DNA from: VFKU01 sp964620045 | GTDB taxonomy: Bacteria; Hydrogenedentota; Hydrogenedentia; Hydrogenedentales; GCA-2746185 | DNA length: 64,000 nucleotides | Assembly (NCBI GenBank): GCA_964620045.1 | Contig: CAZUJL010000009.1 | Location: forward strand, 70,382 to 134,381 | Direction of reading: 5' to 3' | Shown: in pieces, positions 49,244-58,086 of the stretch | How positions within the stretch are numbered: the stretch's first letter is position 1 | Layout: each line of letters opens with the position of its first letter | Notes under the pieces: model-generated | Seen by the model: the letters and a program-made list of their open reading frames with translations, nothing else | The model's database searches: none | What the model was told of the DNA's origin: nothing | Program-made: the position numbers and the translations under genes

Positions 49244-50050
49244 CTATCGGCGAGCGACTGCCGGGGCGAACAACTGTGTGGTATAGGCCACGCCGTTTTT
49301 AAAAATCGCGAGGCCCTCGCCTTCGGCCATCAGGCCTTCGCGCGTCCAGCGCGGATGGTTCGTGCCTTCGAGAAAGGCCTCGGGGTGCGGCATCAAGCCG
49401 AAGATGCGCCCGCTCGGGTCACAGATGCCGGCAATGTCGTCTGCCGATCCGTTCGGATTCGCGGGATACGCTCCGTGCGCGGCACCGTCCGACGTGGCGT
49501 AGCGCAGCGCGATCTGACCGCCGGCACGCAGCCGGTCGAGCACGCCTTCGTTCTGCACGAGGAACTTCCCTTCGCCGTGGCGCACGGGCAACTCCATGCT
49601 CTTGATGCCGCGCAGCCACACGCATTTCGTCGTCGGTTCGACGGCAACACGCACCCAGCGATCTTCGAACCGGCCCGAGTCGTTGTGCGTCAGCGTGGTC
49701 TCTTGCACGAAATCCTGCCCGAACAGCGGCAGAATGCCCATCTTCACAAGCACCTGGAAACCGTTGCAGATGCCGATCACGAGCTTGCGCGCGGCGACGA
49801 ATTCGCGCAGCGGCTCGCCCAGACGATACCGCAACCGGTTCGCAAGGACGCGGCCCGAAGCCACGTCGTCGCCAAACGAGAACCCGCCCGGCACCGCGAG
49901 AATGTGATGGTTGGCAAGATACTGCGGCGACTCAACGAGATCGCCGAGGTGGATGATCGTGGGCGCGGCGCCCGCGCGCGCAAACGCGTGGGCGGTCTCT
50001 GCCTCACAGTTGATTCCATACCCCGCCAGAACGAGCGCCTTCACCGGCAT
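49244..50050 (-). CDS. purQ: phosphoribosylformylglycinamidine synthase, glutaminase subunit PurQ
   Basis: 268 aa. ALVLAGYGINCEAETAHAFARAGA starts the class I amidotransferase fold. The nucleophile Cys is in GICNGFQVLVKMG, and the His/Glu pair is in GLMPHPEAFLEGTNHPRW. PGGFSFGDDVASGRVLANRLR is diagnostic of PurQ. It supplies ammonia from glutamine to PurL for FGAM synthesis, the fourth step of purine synthesis. ATG 50050 lies 4 bp after the purL stop. It is the longer PurQ form (about 270 aa rather than 220-230) often seen with PurSL. Confidence 0.95.
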   Translation of the reverse strand: MPVKALVLAGYGINCEAETAHAFARAGAAPTIIHLGDLVESPQYLANHHILAVPGGFSFGDDVASGRVLANRLRYRLGEPLREFVAARKLVIGICNGFQVLVKMGILPLFGQDFVQETTLTHNDSGRFEDRWVRVAVEPTTKCVWLRGIKSMELPVRHGEGKFLVQNEGVLDRLRAGGQIALRYATSDGAAHGAYPANPNGSADDIAGICDPSGRIFGLMPHPEAFLEGTNHPRWTREGLMAEGEGLAIFKNGVAYTTQLFAPAVARR

Positions 50051-50054
50051 CGCA

Positions 50055-53024
50055 TCACCACGCGAGCGGCCGTTTCCAGGCCGCCTCCAGTTGCGCCAGC
50101 GAAGCATCGACGCGGGCGCGCTTTCCATTGCGCACGCGCACTTGCGGCGTATCCATCATCTTGCCCACGCAATAACACGGCAGCCCTTTAAACAGCGACT
50201 CGAATGTACCCGCCATCGACTGCGTCACCGTGACCACGAAGCGGCTCTGCGTTTCGCTGAACAGCGCGGCCACGTCGTTTTCCACGCGCAACGGCGCAAG
50301 GTCGATGTCCATGCCCAGGCGGCCCGCGAGCGCTGTCTCGGCCAGCGCCGCGCCGAGACCGCCGTCGGACACGTCGTGGCAGGAGGCAACAAATCCCTTC
50401 TCAATCGCGCCAGCCAAGGCCTTATACACTTGAAGCGCGCGATCAACGTCCACGCGCGGCACGGTGTTGCCGATCTCGCCCTTCAGCGCGAGATACTCGC
50501 TGCCTCCCATCTCCGCGCGCGTATCCCCGAGCACATACACGAGGTCATTCGCGCCCTTGGCATCCATCGAGACGCACTTCGTCACGTCCGGCACAATGCC
50601 GCAAGCCGTGAACAGCAACGTCGGCGGGATCGAAATCTTCGTGTCGCCGATCTTGTAGTCGTTCTTCATGCTGTCTTTGCCGCTGATCAGCGGAATGCCG
50701 TACGCGAGGCATATTTCGCGCAGGGATTCGCAACTCTGCACGAGCTGCGCGAGCTTGTGGCGGCCGTCGGGCGTCTTCTCGCTTTGCACCGGGTCGGGCC
50801 AGCAGAAATTGTCGAGTCCCGCGATCGTGCCGAGTTTCACGCCGACGCACAACAGGTTACGCACGGCCTCATCCACGGCCGCGGCCGTCATCGCACCGGC
50901 GTCAAGATCGCTGTACTTCGGACAAATGCCGCACGCGATCGCGATTCCGCGCTTTGAACCCGGCACGGGCCGGATCACGGCCGCGTCGCCGGGACCGTCG
51001 TGCGCGATGCCCTGAAACTGCTTGAGCACGCTCTGGCCGAGCACTTCGTGATCGTACATCCGCACGAAGGATTCTTTGCTGCACACGTTGTAGCTGCTCA
51101 GCACGCCAAGCAGTTCGCCGGTCAGGTCCTCGGCGTCGGACAGCGTTTCGCTGCGTGCAGGCGCCGGATCGAGCTTCGCTTCCAGCTCCATCACCGGCAC
51201 GCCGTTGTGCAGGAACTCCATCTCCAGCGCGGCCACGCGGCGTCCGCCGAAGAAACACTCGAACAGGCCGGTGTCCGTGAAACTGCCGAGATCAGTCACT
51301 TCCACTTCGCGGCGCCGCGCAAGGTCCATCAGCGGCTCAATCATTTCTTCCGGCACCGAGAGCGTCATGCGCTCCTGCGCCTCGGACAGCAGAATCTCCC
51401 ACGGCGCGAGGCCCGCATACTTCAGCGGCGCGCGATCGAGGTGAATCTGGCAGCCGCCGGGGCCCTTCGCCATTTCGCCGACGCTCGACGCGAGACCGCC
51501 CGCGCCATTGTCGGTGATCGAACTAAAGAGGCCCAAGTCGCGTGCTTCCAGCAGGAAGTCCGACATTTTCTTTTGCGTAATCGGATCGCCGATCTGCACC
51601 GCAGTTGCCGGCGAGCCTTCGTGCAACTCTTCCGACGAGAAGGTCGCGCCGTGGATACCGTCCTTGCCGATGCGGCCGCCCACCATCACAATGCGGTCTC
51701 CGGCATTCGCAGCCTTCTTCTCGCTGCGCTGGCCTTCCACCTTCGCGGGGATCAGCCCGCCCGTGCCGCAGAACACCAGCGGCTTTCCGAGAAAGCGCTC
51801 ATGAAACACGATCGCGCCGTTCACATCGGGAATGCCGCTCTGGTTGCCGCCGTCCTGCACGCCCGCGTGAATGCCGCGCAGCACGCGCTTCGGATGGAAC
51901 AGCCGTTCCGGGATTTGACCCGCGTAGTCCGGCGGCGCAACGCAGAACACGTCCGTGTTCAGAATGCAGCGGCAGCCAAGCCCCGCGCCGAGCACATCAC
52001 GATTCACGCCCACAATGCCCGTGATCGCGCCGCCATACGGATCGAGCGCGCTCGGGCTATTGTGCGTTTCCACCTTCAGCGCGAAATTCCAGTGGTCGTC
52101 AAAGCGGATGATGCCCGCGTTGTCGTCGAACACGCTGACAAGCCAGTCCGCCTCGCTGCGCAGACGGTCCGTCGTTTCCTTGATATACGAGCGGAACAAC
52201 CCGCGAATGGTCTTCGTCTCGCCGGCCGCGTCGGTATAGTTCACGGTCGCGGCAAAAATCTTGTGCTTGCAGTGCTCGCTCCAGGTCTGCGCGAGCGTCT
52301 CGATCTCGATGTCCGTCGGCCCCGCCGGCACGCCCAGCCGGTCGCGCGCCGCGCGCACGTCTCCCCGCTTGTAATAGGCCTGAATCGCCTTCATCTCGGC
52401 GAGTTCAAGCGCCAGCATGCCCTCGCGGCTGATGCGCATCAGCGCGTCGTCGGGCACATCGAGGTTCACCTCGCGCACGATCGCCGCGCTGCGCTCGGTC
52501 ACCACTGGTAATCCCAGCAAGGGTTTGCCAGCCAGATCGTTCAGTTCACCCGGCGTCTTGATCGCCCAGCGCTGAATCAGCGGGTTCGCCAGCAGACCCC
52601 GCGCGATGCGATCGCAAGACGCCGAGTCCAACTGGCCGTTCAATACATATTGTGTCGACTTGTAGACGGCTTCGCCGCGCGTGAGCGGACGCCCGAGCAC
52701 GTCGCCGATGCCCTCGGCTGCGCTCTTGCCGACGTTATCCGTCACGCCCGGCAAATAGCCGACTTCGATCAACACATCGAAATCCCGCGCAAGCGCGCGG
52801 TCCACGCGCGACTCCTGAATCACAGGATCGGTGAACAATTCCTCGCGCACGCGGGTCAGATCCTTCGGACCCAACTGTGCGTGAATCGTGTACACATCGA
52901 TGACGCGCACGCGATCGACCGCAATGCCAAGGTCGTCCGCAATGCGCGCGCGCACGCGATCGCCCATCGGGTCGGGCCGGTCGGACTGCATGCCGACTTC
53001 GACGCGATGCGTCGGAATTTCCAA
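50055..53024 (-). CDS. purL: phosphoribosylformylglycinamidine synthase PurL with fused PurS-like domain
   Basis: 989 aa, much longer than standalone PurL (about 740). Residues 1-80 (VEVGMQSDRPDPMGDRVRARIADDLGIAVDRVRVIDVYTI) and the following repeat with LNGQLDSASCDRIARGLLANPLIQ fit a PurS-like module. Then the AIRS-type repeats follow: TLAQTWSEHCKHKIF (conserved His), ALKVETHNSPSALDPYGGAITGIVGVNRDVLGAGLG, GITDNGAGGLASSVGEMA and CHDVSDGGLGAALAE. It makes FGAM from FGAR, ATP and ammonia. The apparent start is TTG (53024) after GGAAACC. It lies 10 bp after purM and 4 bp before purQ. Confidence 0.95.
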   Translation of the reverse strand: MEIPTHRVEVGMQSDRPDPMGDRVRARIADDLGIAVDRVRVIDVYTIHAQLGPKDLTRVREELFTDPVIQESRVDRALARDFDVLIEVGYLPGVTDNVGKSAAEGIGDVLGRPLTRGEAVYKSTQYVLNGQLDSASCDRIARGLLANPLIQRWAIKTPGELNDLAGKPLLGLPVVTERSAAIVREVNLDVPDDALMRISREGMLALELAEMKAIQAYYKRGDVRAARDRLGVPAGPTDIEIETLAQTWSEHCKHKIFAATVNYTDAAGETKTIRGLFRSYIKETTDRLRSEADWLVSVFDDNAGIIRFDDHWNFALKVETHNSPSALDPYGGAITGIVGVNRDVLGAGLGCRCILNTDVFCVAPPDYAGQIPERLFHPKRVLRGIHAGVQDGGNQSGIPDVNGAIVFHERFLGKPLVFCGTGGLIPAKVEGQRSEKKAANAGDRIVMVGGRIGKDGIHGATFSSEELHEGSPATAVQIGDPITQKKMSDFLLEARDLGLFSSITDNGAGGLASSVGEMAKGPGGCQIHLDRAPLKYAGLAPWEILLSEAQERMTLSVPEEMIEPLMDLARRREVEVTDLGSFTDTGLFECFFGGRRVAALEMEFLHNGVPVMELEAKLDPAPARSETLSDAEDLTGELLGVLSSYNVCSKESFVRMYDHEVLGQSVLKQFQGIAHDGPGDAAVIRPVPGSKRGIAIACGICPKYSDLDAGAMTAAAVDEAVRNLLCVGVKLGTIAGLDNFCWPDPVQSEKTPDGRHKLAQLVQSCESLREICLAYGIPLISGKDSMKNDYKIGDTKISIPPTLLFTACGIVPDVTKCVSMDAKGANDLVYVLGDTRAEMGGSEYLALKGEIGNTVPRVDVDRALQVYKALAGAIEKGFVASCHDVSDGGLGAALAETALAGRLGMDIDLAPLRVENDVAALFSETQSRFVVTVTQSMAGTFESLFKGLPCYCVGKMMDTPQVRVRNGKRARVDASLAQLEAAWKRPLAW

Positions 53025-53034
53025 GGTTTCCAGC

Positions 53035-54102
53035 TTAGCGGGAATGACTCAAACTCCCTGTGTAATTCACGCGTCCGGCGTCGTCCTTGATCACGCGGCC
53101 GATCACTGCCGGCGGTTCCTTCGATTGTTGCAGCACGTCCATCGCCTTGGCCTCTTGGCCCTTCGGCACAACGACGAGGTACCCCTGGCCGCAATTGAAC
53201 GTGCGCAGCATTTCCGCTTCATCGACCCCGCCGGCCTCCTGCAGGAATCGGAATACCGGCGGCAACGCCCACGCGTTCAGATTTATTTCCGCGCCGAGGC
53301 CTTTCGGCAGCACGCGCGGCAGATTGTCCGTTATTCCGCCGCCGGTGATGTGCGCCATGCCGCGGATCGTCACGATGCGCGAGAGCACCTGAATCACGGT
53401 CGCGTAACTCTTGTGCGGCTCGAGCAAGGCCTCGCCCACGCTGCGCCCCACGCCCGGCATCGGGTCGTGCACGCCAAGCTTGGCGACTTCGAAGCAAATC
53501 TTGCGCGCGAGGCTGTATCCATTCGTATGCAGTCCGCTCGATTGCAGGCCGATGATCGAGTCGCCTTCTTCAATCGTGGAACCGTCGACGATCTTCTTGC
53601 GATCGACCACGCCCACGATGGTTCCGGCGATGTCGTATTCCCCCGGCTGGTACATGTCGGGCATTTCGGCCGTCTCGCCGCCGACAAGCGAACAGCCCGC
53701 ATAGCGGCACCCGTTCGCCACGCCGGAAATCACGGCCTCCACCACACGCGGATCAATCTTGCCGAACGCGAGGTAGTCGAGGAAGAACATCGGCCGCGCG
53801 CCCTGCACGAGAATGTCGTTCACGCAGTGCGACACGAGGTCGACGCCAACCGTGTCGTGCTTGTCCATCATGAACGCGAGCTTGAGCTTCGTGCCGACGC
53901 CGTCCACGCTGGACACGAGCACCGGTTCTTCCATGCCGCCCGGATCGAATTTGTACATGGCGCCAAACGTGCCGATGTCGCGCAGCACGTTGTCGTCAAA
54001 GGTGCGGCGAATCGCCTCCTTGGCCTGGCGCAGGCCCTGGTCGGCGGCATCGATATTGACCCCCGCGTCGCGGTAGGTCAGGCGTGGTTTCTGTTTTGAC
54101 AT
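53035..54102 (-). CDS. purM: phosphoribosylformylglycinamidine cyclo-ligase PurM (AIR synthase)
   Basis: 355 aa. TYRDAGVNIDAADQGL begins the family; SSVDGVGTKLKLAFMMDKHDTVGVDLVSHCVNDILVQGARPMFFLDYLA holds the ATP-binding and dimerisation part. CSLVGGETAEMPDMYQPGEYDIAGTIVGVV and AHITGGGITDNLPRVLP are diagnostic. It converts FGAM to AIR. The gene leads purM-purL-purQ, all within 10 bp of each other, so the operon covers two consecutive purine steps. A LysR-type gene is divergent upstream. Confidence 0.96.
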   Translation of the reverse strand: MSKQKPRLTYRDAGVNIDAADQGLRQAKEAIRRTFDDNVLRDIGTFGAMYKFDPGGMEEPVLVSSVDGVGTKLKLAFMMDKHDTVGVDLVSHCVNDILVQGARPMFFLDYLAFGKIDPRVVEAVISGVANGCRYAGCSLVGGETAEMPDMYQPGEYDIAGTIVGVVDRKKIVDGSTIEEGDSIIGLQSSGLHTNGYSLARKICFEVAKLGVHDPMPGVGRSVGEALLEPHKSYATVIQVLSRIVTIRGMAHITGGGITDNLPRVLPKGLGAEINLNAWALPPVFRFLQEAGGVDEAEMLRTFNCGQGYLVVVPKGQEAKAMDVLQQSKEPPAVIGRVIKDDAGRVNYTGSLSHSR

Positions 54103-54173
54103 AACGTCCCGCAAATAGGTTGTGCAGCCCCACGTCCACCCTAGTCCGAATTCACCCATAATGCAATCGAATT

Positions 54174-54203
54174 AAATCTATGGATTTGATAAGATTTCCT
54201 TAT
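54174..54203. promoter_or_regulatory. possible LysR binding region between purM and lysR-type gene
   Basis: Two adjacent inverted repeats, AAATC-TATG-GATTT (54174-54187) and ATAAG-ATTTC-CTTAT (54189-54203), overlap the LysR start codon. Many LysR regulators bind such AT-rich dyads to repress themselves. Confidence 0.35.
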
Positions 54204-55065
54204 GAACCTGGACGCCCTGCGCTGCTTCTGCACGGTGGTCGATACCGCCAGCTTCCGCACGGCCGCCGAGCGCCTGCATCGCACGCAACCGGCCGTGTCG
54301 CAACGTGTTCGCGCACTCGAAGCCCACTGCCGCGAGACGCTGCTGGATCGTCGCACGCGCAAACCCACCGCGGCCGGGCGTCTGGTCTACGAACGCGGCC
54401 TCGATTTGTTGCGCGCCGCCGATCGGCTCGAGGCCGAAGTCCGCGAGAAATCCGGCGCAGGCGGCGGCGAGTTGCGCATCGGCACGAGCGACACGAACGC
54501 GCTCTATTTCCTGCCCGCGAAGGTGCGTGCCTTTTCGCGCCGCATGCCCAAGGTGCGTGTGTTCATCCATTGCCGCTCATCGGACGAAGTGGCGGACGCC
54601 GTCGCGCGCGGCGATCTGGACATCGGCATCGTCACACTGCCGCTCGCGCGTCCGGATCTGGAGACTCGCCCCCTCTTCGATCAACAACTCGTATTGGTCG
54701 TGCCGCGCACTCACGCGCTCGCGAAGCGAAAACGCGCCAGCCTGTCGCATGTGGCGAACGAGCCCATCGTGCTCATTCAAAGCGAAACGCGCACCGGCAG
54801 CCTGCTGCGCAATTATTTCCACGAGCAACACTTCTCGCCGAACGTGCTCATGGACAGCGGCAGCTTCGAAGTCATCAAACAATACGTCGCCGAAGGCGTC
54901 GGCGTGTCGATTCTTCCCGAGATGACGCTACGGCCCGAAGATCGCCGCCGTCTCACACCGATCGTGCTTCCCGGCCTGCCGCGCATCGCGATCGGCGCCG
55001 TCTGGCGCACCGGCGGCTACCTGTCCCCCGCCGCACAGGCCTTCCGGAAAATCCTCACCAAATAA
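54202..55065 (+). CDS. LysR family transcriptional regulator
   Basis: 287 aa. N-terminal helix-turn-helix MNLDALRCFCTVVDTASFRTAAERLHRTQPAVSQRVRALEAHCRETLLDRRTRKPTAAGRLVYE is canonical. The effector domain (about 90-285) contains ELRIGTSDTNALYFLPAKVRAFSRRMPKVRV and the end SFEVIKQYVAEGVGVSILPEMTL typical of the family. The ligand is unknown; the SDTNALYFLP and PLARPDLETRPL blocks resemble the CysL/YeiE-type group. It is divergent from the purine operon with 99 bp between the start codons. Control of purM is possible but not required. Confidence 0.9.
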   Translation: MNLDALRCFCTVVDTASFRTAAERLHRTQPAVSQRVRALEAHCRETLLDRRTRKPTAAGRLVYERGLDLLRAADRLEAEVREKSGAGGGELRIGTSDTNALYFLPAKVRAFSRRMPKVRVFIHCRSSDEVADAVARGDLDIGIVTLPLARPDLETRPLFDQQLVLVVPRTHALAKRKRASLSHVANEPIVLIQSETRTGSLLRNYFHEQHFSPNVLMDSGSFEVIKQYVAEGVGVSILPEMTLRPEDRRRLTPIVLPGLPRIAIGAVWRTGGYLSPAAQAFRKILTK

Positions 55066-55084
55066 ACACCACGACACCTATTCT

Positions 55085-55200
55085 TGCCCTTAGCCCCGAA
55101 AGGGCGTCCTAAGGTAGCCCAGGGCAGAGCGAACGCAGTGAGCGCCGCCCTGGGTAACATCACCCCAATATTTATTGAGCCCTGAAGGGGCGGACTAGGG
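55085..55200. repeat. cluster of three hairpins (REP-like element A)
   Basis: Lies between the convergent LysR and M32 genes. It has a hairpin CCTTAG.../CTAAGG with inner GCCC/GGGC (55089-55114), a second GCCCAGGGC/GCCCTGGGT with inner GCG/CGC (55117-55155), and a third GCCC-TGAA-GGGGC (about 55179-55191). A related but distinct cluster lies on the other side of the M32 gene. It could serve as a bidirectional terminator, but no clear U-tract is present. Confidence 0.7.
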
Positions 55201-55206
55201 TAAAAC

Positions 55207-56706
55207 TCACACCCCGTACATCTCGCCGTACTTCGTCTCCAGATACGTAAGATACGGCTCCACGCCCGGCTCCTTGCCCGTCGCATCGCGCACAATCTCC
55301 GCCGGCAACTTCCGCCGGCCCACGCGGTGCACGTTCTCGCGCAGCCACCCGAACAGCGCGCAGAAATTCCCCTTGCCGATCTGCGTCCACAACTCCGGAA
55401 TATCTTTCTGAATCTGCGCGAACAACTGCGCAGCGTACACGTTGCCCAAGGTATATGTCGGGAAGTATCCCAACGCCCCATGCGACCAATGCACATCCTG
55501 CAGACAACCGTTCGCATCATCCGGCACATCGAGACCGAGATACTTCTTCATCATCTCGTTCCAGCGCCCCGGCACGTCGGCCACCTTCAGCCGCCCTTCG
55601 ATCAGATCGACCTCAATCTCGAACCGCAAAATAATGTGCAGGTTATACGTGCACTCGTCCGCTTCGAGCCGCCGTAAGGTCGGCTCCACGTGATTCACCG
55701 CGCGATACACCATGTCCGGCGTCACGTTTTTCATCTCCGCCGGGAAAACACCGCGCAGCACTTCGCCGTAGTGCGCCCAGAACGGCCGGCTCTGCCCGAC
55801 GAGGTTCTCCCACATACGCGACTGGCTCTCGTGGATACCGAGCGACACCGCCTGTCCCAGCGGCGTGCGCCGGTCCTCTGCGCGCAGGCCCTGTTCATAC
55901 AGCGCATGCCCGCCTTCGTGCAGCGAGGCCATCATGCCCGCGAACAGGTTGTCCTCGTACAAATGCGTCGTCACGCGCACATCGGTCAGATCGAACTCCG
56001 ACGTGAAGGGGTGCTCCGCCTTGTCCTGCCGGCCCGCGCCGAAGTCGTAGCCCATGTCTTTCAGCAGGCGCAGCGTGAAGTCCCACTGCTTGCCCGTGTC
56101 CCATTTCTGATCGAGCCACACGAGGTCCGCCTGCTTCGGCGACTTCACGATCTTCGCGATCAGTTTGCTCTGCCGATCTGCCAACGTCGCAAACATCGGC
56201 CGCAGCGCTTCGACGCGCAGCCCGCGCTCATAATCTTCCAGCAGCGCGTTGTACGGCGAGCCTTCATACCCCATCAGATCGGCGCGTTCGCGGCACAGAT
56301 CGACCAGCGCCGACAGTTCATTCTTAAACTGCGCGAAGTTGTTGTTCTTCTTCGCCTCGATCCACGCCTGAAACCCGCGGCTGGTCGCCTCGGCGAACCG
56401 CGACACAAACGATTCCGGAAGTTTCGTCGCGCGGCGGTAGTCATACGCCGTCTCGGCCACCATTTTCTGCTCGTCGGTCGAAAGACCCTTCGCGGCGCCG
56501 AGCCGCTGGATCATCTCGCCCATGCCGCGGTCGGTGAACAGACGATGCGCGAGACTCGCCAGCGTCGCCAGCTGCTGCCCACGCGCCGGTGCGGCCTTCG
56601 GCGGCATGTTCACTTCCTGGTCCCAACTCAGCAGGCCAATCGCCGCCCGCACGTCATAGACCTCGGCCAACTTCCCGCGCAACGCATCCAATTCCGTGAC
56701 AGCCAT
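55207..56706 (-). CDS. M32 family metallocarboxypeptidase (Taq type)
   Basis: 499 aa, mostly helical. The zinc motif is ASLHEGGHALYEQGL (HEGGH, an HExxH, followed by Glu in GIHESQSRMWENLVGQSRPFW). Upstream, LLSWDQEVNMPPKAAPARGQQLATL and downstream FPTYTLGNVYAAQLFAQIQKDI are typical of the family. It removes C-terminal residues from peptides in the cytoplasm. ATG 56706 has a GGGAG site; the frame continues upstream but the ATG is preferred. The gene is bracketed by hairpin-rich repeat elements on both sides. Confidence 0.93.
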   Translation of the reverse strand: MAVTELDALRGKLAEVYDVRAAIGLLSWDQEVNMPPKAAPARGQQLATLASLAHRLFTDRGMGEMIQRLGAAKGLSTDEQKMVAETAYDYRRATKLPESFVSRFAEATSRGFQAWIEAKKNNNFAQFKNELSALVDLCRERADLMGYEGSPYNALLEDYERGLRVEALRPMFATLADRQSKLIAKIVKSPKQADLVWLDQKWDTGKQWDFTLRLLKDMGYDFGAGRQDKAEHPFTSEFDLTDVRVTTHLYEDNLFAGMMASLHEGGHALYEQGLRAEDRRTPLGQAVSLGIHESQSRMWENLVGQSRPFWAHYGEVLRGVFPAEMKNVTPDMVYRAVNHVEPTLRRLEADECTYNLHIILRFEIEVDLIEGRLKVADVPGRWNEMMKKYLGLDVPDDANGCLQDVHWSHGALGYFPTYTLGNVYAAQLFAQIQKDIPELWTQIGKGNFCALFGWLRENVHRVGRRKLPAEIVRDATGKEPGVEPYLTYLETKYGEMYGV

Positions 56707-56778
56707 TGGAAAATCTCCCGTAGACAATCCATCAATAATAACGAAACGTCAGAGAGCCTTCAGACTTCCGCTTCGAAA

Positions 56779-56859
56779 GTCCCGAAGGGACGAAAGAATT
56801 TAGCCCAGCACTTTAGTGCTGGGCCAAGCCACCCGGAATATATAAAGTCCCGTAGGGAC
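56779..56859. repeat. cluster of three hairpins (REP-like element B)
   Basis: Two GTCCC/GGGAC hairpins (56779-56791 and 56847-56859, 3-nt loops) flank a central 9-bp stem GCCCAGCAC/GTGCTGGGC with a TTTA loop (56803-56824). The outer hairpins are preceded by AAAGTCCC or AAGTCCC, so the unit is nearly symmetric. It lies between the M32 promoter region and the end of the WecA-like gene. Confidence 0.75.
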
Positions 56860-56868
56860 GGCAGAACC

Positions 56869-58020
56869 CTACGCCGTCTTCCGCATCTCTTCCTGCGGCG
56901 TCTCGGCATCCTCGGCGGGCGCCAAGGGACGAATTTCCTTCACGCGTTTTTCGAGCGCCGCCTGCTTCGACCCGGCCGTGATCATGAGCACCGCGATCAA
57001 CGCCAACACCGCCGCGCCCTGCACAAGCCCCAGCGCGCTATCAAACCCGCGCACGCTGTTCCGCAACATGATGCCCGCGATGCCAAGCGCGAACGCCATC
57101 AAATAAATGAACAACACCGCGCGGCGCTGCGAGAACCCGAGCCACACGAGCCGGTGAGACAAATGGTCCGTGGCGCAATGCTCGATCACTTGCCGCACGG
57201 TCTTGGTCTCACCCTTGAGAAGACGCGCGATCAATATATAACCGAAGTCGAACACCGGCACGCCAAGAATCAGCAGCGGAATCGTGCACGCCACGATACG
57301 GCTATCCGCCCATTCGCCCATTACGCCCAGCGCAGCCAGGATGAATCCCAGGAAGAAACTCCCGGAATCGCCCATGAACACTTTCGCGGGTTTGAAGTTG
57401 TACAGCAAAAATCCAAGATTCGCGCCGATCAGACCCGAGGCGAGTAGGCCAAACCACGACAAGCTCGTCTCCGTACCCGCCGCATAGTGCGCGTCCAGCG
57501 CGATCGTCAGGTACATCGTCGACACAATCACCGCCACGCCGCCCGCGAGCCCGTCCATGTTGTCGATGCCGTTGAACGCACTCGTCACGCCCACGATCCA
57601 CAGCCACGTCACAAACAAATCGAGCGGCAGAATGCCAAAGAGTTTCAGTTGTACGCCGAAGAACGACATGATCAGCGTGGCGGCCGTCAGCGCGGCGAAC
57701 TTGATCACCGCCGGCACGCCCCCGCGCAGGTCGTCGATCGCGCCCACGACGAGGCAAATGAACGACCCGAGCATCACGCCCTTCATCGGATTGTCGCGGT
57801 AGTCGGGAATCAGCACCGCAATTGCGAAGGCCGTGAAGATCACGATGCCACCGCCGCGCGGTGTGGGCGCGCTGTGGATTTTGCCCTCGGTCACGGCGTC
57901 CATGACCTTGTAACGCCGCAACGCCGCAATCACCACCGGCATCAGGAATGCCGCCAGCACGAAGGCCAGCGCGCCGGTATACAGGTACAGCACCGGCCAA
58001 CTCGGCAACGGAAAATACAT
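56869..58020 (-). CDS. undecaprenyl-phosphate sugar-1-phosphate transferase, WecA/MraY family
   Basis: 383 aa with about ten or eleven membrane helices. Conserved loops: KIHSAPTPRGGGIVIF, GAIDDLRGGVP (DDxxD-like), VTSAFNGIDNMDGLAGGVAVI (NxxNxxDGxDGL-type), FNFKPAKVFMGDSGSFFLGF and the C-terminal ATDHLSHRLVWLGFSQRRAV, where the His-Arg motif marks WecA rather than MraY. It would put HexNAc-1-phosphate onto undecaprenyl phosphate to begin surface polysaccharide. A short soluble tail (340-383) follows the last helix. Followed upstream by an aminotransferase and a WbqC protein, which supports a surface-glycan cluster. Confidence 0.9.
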   Translation of the reverse strand: MYFPLPSWPVLYLYTGALAFVLAAFLMPVVIAALRRYKVMDAVTEGKIHSAPTPRGGGIVIFTAFAIAVLIPDYRDNPMKGVMLGSFICLVVGAIDDLRGGVPAVIKFAALTAATLIMSFFGVQLKLFGILPLDLFVTWLWIVGVTSAFNGIDNMDGLAGGVAVIVSTMYLTIALDAHYAAGTETSLSWFGLLASGLIGANLGFLLYNFKPAKVFMGDSGSFFLGFILAALGVMGEWADSRIVACTIPLLILGVPVFDFGYILIARLLKGETKTVRQVIEHCATDHLSHRLVWLGFSQRRAVLFIYLMAFALGIAGIMLRNSVRGFDSALGLVQGAAVLALIAVLMITAGSKQAALEKRVKEIRPLAPAEDAETPQEEMRKTA

Positions 58021-58086
58021 GCTCTCTCCCCCGCAACGCCCACCCGCCGCAGGCCCCCGCCCACGACGTCCCCCAGCCTCGCAACC

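Noticed and set aside
49235..49260. GCCGATAG match to a sigma-28 -10 box
   Set aside because: It lies at the stop codon of purQ and has no TAAA at the right distance.
55690..57447. 585-codon rightward open frame
   Set aside because: Antisense of the M32 and WecA-like genes and runs across the hairpin cluster; composition is that of a shadow frame.
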